Assembly (NCBI GenBank): GCA_903860985.1
Contig: CAIOSO010000145.1
Location: forward strand, 30,705-94,704
Direction of reading: 5' to 3'
Source of the DNA: an uncultured Flavobacteriales bacterium
GTDB lineage: Bacteria > Bacteroidota > Bacteroidia > Flavobacteriales_D > Crocinitomicaceae
DNA: 64,000 nt
The position numbers were made by a program, and so were the translations under genes. The first letter of the stretch is position 1. Each line of letters begins with the position of its first letter. This document shows positions 61,503-64,000 of the stretch, piece by piece. A model generated the notes under the pieces. The model saw only the letters and a list, made by a program, of their open reading frames with translations. It did no database searches and was not told the origin of the DNA.

Positions 61503-64000
61503 ATGAAAAAGCAATTATTTGCAACGTTTTTTGGGCTAACATTTGTGTTTAATGCACTTGCTTATTTAGGCCCTAACGACAAAATGGATAAGCCGAACCC
61601 TAAACCAAAAGGAGCGAATTGTAGTCCTGCAACAGCCAAATTATACATGGAGTTTAATGACGTAAAAGCGTTAATTGAACAAGGCGGAAGTATGTTCCAA
61701 AATCGTGCTGCAGGCGTTGCAGCTTACGAAGTACCTAAAGGAAGTAAGCGTTATGCTATCTTCGCTGGTGCATTATGGATGGGTGGAACGGATGTAAATG
61801 GTCAGTTGAAATTGGCTGCTTTACGTTACAGATCCGGGAATGACTTTTGGCCTGGCCCTTTAACAGCAACCCCAGGAACAGGTGACTTTAATCCAGGACA
61901 CCCTCTCGGAGCTGGTGTAGTTCGAGATTTTGGTGAAGCAAATATTGATCCAGACCAGTGTATTGCGTATGATAAGTTTTACACCATTCGTAAAGCAGAG
62001 GTTATTCGTTTCAATATCTGGTGGGAATGTTCTCAAGGAATTGTTACGGAAGGATGTAATGATGTTCAAGCCTTGACTAACGACGAATTAAACAGAATTT
62101 ACGGTTGGCCAGCGCATGGTGATGTATCTAGAGGGCAAGATTATTGGTTAGCACCGTTCTATGACAGAGATGGCGATGGATCTTATAATCCAGATAATGG
62201 TGATCATCCTTGGTATGATGATATCTTAGGTCGTGATGATATCGAATGTGGAATCGATCGTCGTGTATCACTTTATGGTGATGAAACACATTGGTGGGTA
62301 TTTAACGATAAAGGAAACATCCACACCGAAACAAGTGGAGATCCAATCGGAATGGAAATCCGTGCGCAAGCGTTCTCATTTGCAACCAATGATGAGGTAA
62401 ACCGAATGACATTCTACAACTATGAATTAATTAACCGCGGAACGCAAACACTTTTCAATACGTATTTTGCACAGTATTTAGATGCGGATGTTGGAAACTA
62501 TGCCGATGACTACGCTGGATGTGACGTCTCTCGTGGATTAGGCTACATGTATAATGGTGATTTAAATGATCAAAGCGACGGCGGTAAATTAGGATACGGT
62601 GAGAATCCTCCGGCAATTGGATGTGACTTCTTCGAAGGCCCTTATCAAGATGCGGATGGAATCGATAACCCTGGACCTTATTTTGATGAAGTATCTCAAT
62701 CGGAAATAGTCCCTACAGTTGTGGATGCGTTAGCGAATGGTGGAATTGTTTATAAAGGAATTGGAATCGGTTATTCTGATGGAATCATTGATAATGAGCG
62801 TTTTGGGATGCGTCGATTCACGTATTACACATCTAATTCGGCTTACCCGTATAATGATCCAGGACCAGCAGCGGAATACTACCGTTTCATGGAAGGAAAA
62901 TGGGCAAATGGTGCAGAGATGTATTATGGTGGAGCCGGTACGCAAGGAACAGTTTTAAGTGATTATATGTTCCCCGGAACTTCAGATCCATTATCTTGGT
63001 CTACAGGTGGGCTTGATATGACAGGTCAGTACCCAGGAGGTTGGGATGAGTCAACAAATAATAATCCTCCAGGGGATAGACGATTTGTTCAATCTGCTGG
63101 ACCCTTTACTTTACGTCCAGGAGCAACAAATAACATTACCGTTGGTATCGTTTTCGGAAGAAGTAGTGAAGGTGGATTGATGGCGTCTGTTGAAGCGATG
63201 AAACGCGCCGACACGAAAGCTCAAGCATTATTTGATGCGTGTTTTAAAATCTTATCCCCACCAGACTCACCTAAATTGACAATCCAAGAGTTGGAGAATG
63301 AATTGATTTTAATGTTAGAAAACCCATCATCTTCTAATAACTATCAAGAAAAGTACGAGGAAATGGATGAAGTGAATATTCCTGATCCAACTGTTGACAG
63401 ATACTACCGTTTTGAAGGATACCAAATTTTTCAATTGAAATCCGAAGATGTATCTATTGCTGATATCGCAGATCCGGACAAAGCACGTTTGGTAGCACAA
63501 TGTGATAAAAAGAATAGCATTGCTCGAATTATCAACTTTGTTTACGATGAAGCGTTAGGTTTCTCTGTTCCAGTTGAAAAAGTTAAGGGTGGCAATGTTG
63601 GTATTCAACACAGCTTCCAAATTAAAGAGGATGCATTTGCTCAGGGTGAACGAAAATTGGTGAATCACAAAACCTATTATTATGTGGCGGTGGCTTATGC
63701 ATACAATCAATTTAAAGAATATAATCCAAATGACCCAATGCTATTGGACGGACAAAAAATCCCTTATATTTCTTCGCGTATCAGTTACGATGGAACTGCC
63801 ATAAGTCCTGTTTCTGCTGTCCCACACAACCCAATGCCAGAAGCAGACGGAACAGCACAAATGATTTCTTACGGTTCTTCTCCATTGATTACGCGTTTGG
63901 ATGGATACGGAAACGGAAACCGTTCCTTGGAATTAACAGCAGCTTCTGAAAAAACAATCATGGAAACTGGTTACATGGAGAATCCAACGTATGATTACGG
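61503..64000 (+). CDS. large exported protein downstream of the TonB receptor, 3'-truncated by the window
   Basis: The frame stays open from ATG 61503 to the window end, over 832 codons. Signal peptide MKKQLFATFFGLTFVFNALA. The next 580 residues are Trp/Tyr/Asp/Gly-rich, with an SYAIFAGALWMGGTD-like opening (RYAIFAGALWMGGTD), a calcium-binding-like DRDGDGSYNPDNGDHPW (about 220), and TVGIVFGRSSEGG. From about 585 there is a fibronectin-III-like stretch (YYRFEGYQIFQLKSED, KTYYYVAVAYAYN). A C-terminal type IX sorting domain is expected beyond the window (inference). The 21-base gap to the receptor indicates one operon. No enzyme family recognised. Confidence 0.85.
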   Translation, partial: MKKQLFATFFGLTFVFNALAYLGPNDKMDKPNPKPKGANCSPATAKLYMEFNDVKALIEQGGSMFQNRAAGVAAYEVPKGSKRYAIFAGALWMGGTDVNGQLKLAALRYRSGNDFWPGPLTATPGTGDFNPGHPLGAGVVRDFGEANIDPDQCIAYDKFYTIRKAEVIRFNIWWECSQGIVTEGCNDVQALTNDELNRIYGWPAHGDVSRGQDYWLAPFYDRDGDGSYNPDNGDHPWYDDILGRDDIECGIDRRVSLYGDETHWWVFNDKGNIHTETSGDPIGMEIRAQAFSFATNDEVNRMTFYNYELINRGTQTLFNTYFAQYLDADVGNYADDYAGCDVSRGLGYMYNGDLNDQSDGGKLGYGENPPAIGCDFFEGPYQDADGIDNPGPYFDEVSQSEIVPTVVDALANGGIVYKGIGIGYSDGIIDNERFGMRRFTYYTSNSAYPYNDPGPAAEYYRFMEGKWANGAEMYYGGAGTQGTVLSDYMFPGTSDPLSWSTGGLDMTGQYPGGWDESTNNNPPGDRRFVQSAGPFTLRPGATNNITVGIVFGRSSEGGLMASVEAMKRADTKAQALFDACFKILSPPDSPKLTIQELENELILMLENPSSSNNYQEKYEEMDEVNIPDPTVDRYYRFEGYQIFQLKSEDVSIADIADPDKARLVAQCDKKNSIARIINFVYDEALGFSVPVEKVKGGNVGIQHSFQIKEDAFAQGERKLVNHKTYYYVAVAYAYNQFKEYNPNDPMLLDGQKIPYISSRISYDGTAISPVSAVPHNPMPEADGTAQMISYGSSPLITRLDGYGNGNRSLELTAASEKTIMETGYMENPTYDY

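Noticed and set aside
62730..62958. Short ORFs on both strands within the last gene.
   Set aside because: They overlap a frame that stays open for over 830 codons with a signal peptide; they are shadows of that gene.

Overview
The window is chromosomal DNA from a member of the Bacteroidota, most likely a flavobacterium of the Fluviicola/Crocinitomicaceae type (the lineage is inferred; no 16S gene is present). Supporting signs are type IX secretion (T9SS) cargo with both type A and type B C-terminal sorting domains, promoters of the TTG-N(17-23)-TAnnTTTG type, an absence of obvious Shine-Dalgarno sequences, and Bacteroidota-restricted families (DUF2851, DUF4286, DUF5686, the bacillithiol-system protein YtxJ, stand-alone PASTA proteins). 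Coding density is very high. No intergenic stretch exceeds 300 bases; the longest are about 155, 148 and 138 bases. I see no tRNA, rRNA, CRISPR array, insertion sequence or prophage.

Layout. 1-8 kb: end of a large secreted PKD/type B protein, a minus-strand OmpA-lipoprotein/TMTC-like glycosyltransferase pair, a yicC-gmk-nadD operon closed by a strong bidirectional terminator, and a small type A cargo protein. 8-19 kb: DUF4286-rsmA, a LysE exporter with a MORN-like repeat protein, an AddB-like PD-(D/E)XK nuclease, a TraB/GumN protein, hutI, yraN and lpdA. 19-28 kb: an epimerase, a large type B surface protein, the tatC-DUF5686-lptB envelope operon, and a tandem array of three paralogous small lipoproteins. 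28-40 kb: a long plus-strand run (pheS, ytxJ, glutaminyl cyclase, LOG, PASTA protein, type A cargo, pseudouridine synthase, PorE-like OmpA protein, DUF2851-PspC-RmlD-like). 40-51 kb: two APC permeases, a ComEA-like HhH protein, apt, acyl-CoA dehydrogenase, rpsU, a Xer recombinase, a PfkB kinase, DUF349, a membrane protein and a GT9 glycosyltransferase. 51-64 kb: thioesterase, M43 metalloprotease cargo, uvrC/nadC back to back, a phosphopantetheinyl transferase, and a TonB-dependent receptor followed by a large exported protein that runs off the window end.

How the parts fit. Most accessory content concerns the envelope and export: TatC, LptB, OmpA/PorE-like anchors, a TonB receptor, and at least five recognisable T9SS cargo proteins. 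Eight of the ten signal peptidase I type signal peptides I can read place Gln at +1, and the window encodes a glutaminyl-peptide cyclotransferase that would cap such N-termini. I do not see a clear-cut undescribed system. The best leads are the three-lipoprotein array, the TonB receptor/exported-protein pair, repeated TAnnTTTG-N4-ATG (leaderless-looking) starts, two operator-like dyads, a terminator whose T-run touches the xerC start codon, a terminator embedded in uvrC, and the extreme compaction of convergent genes.
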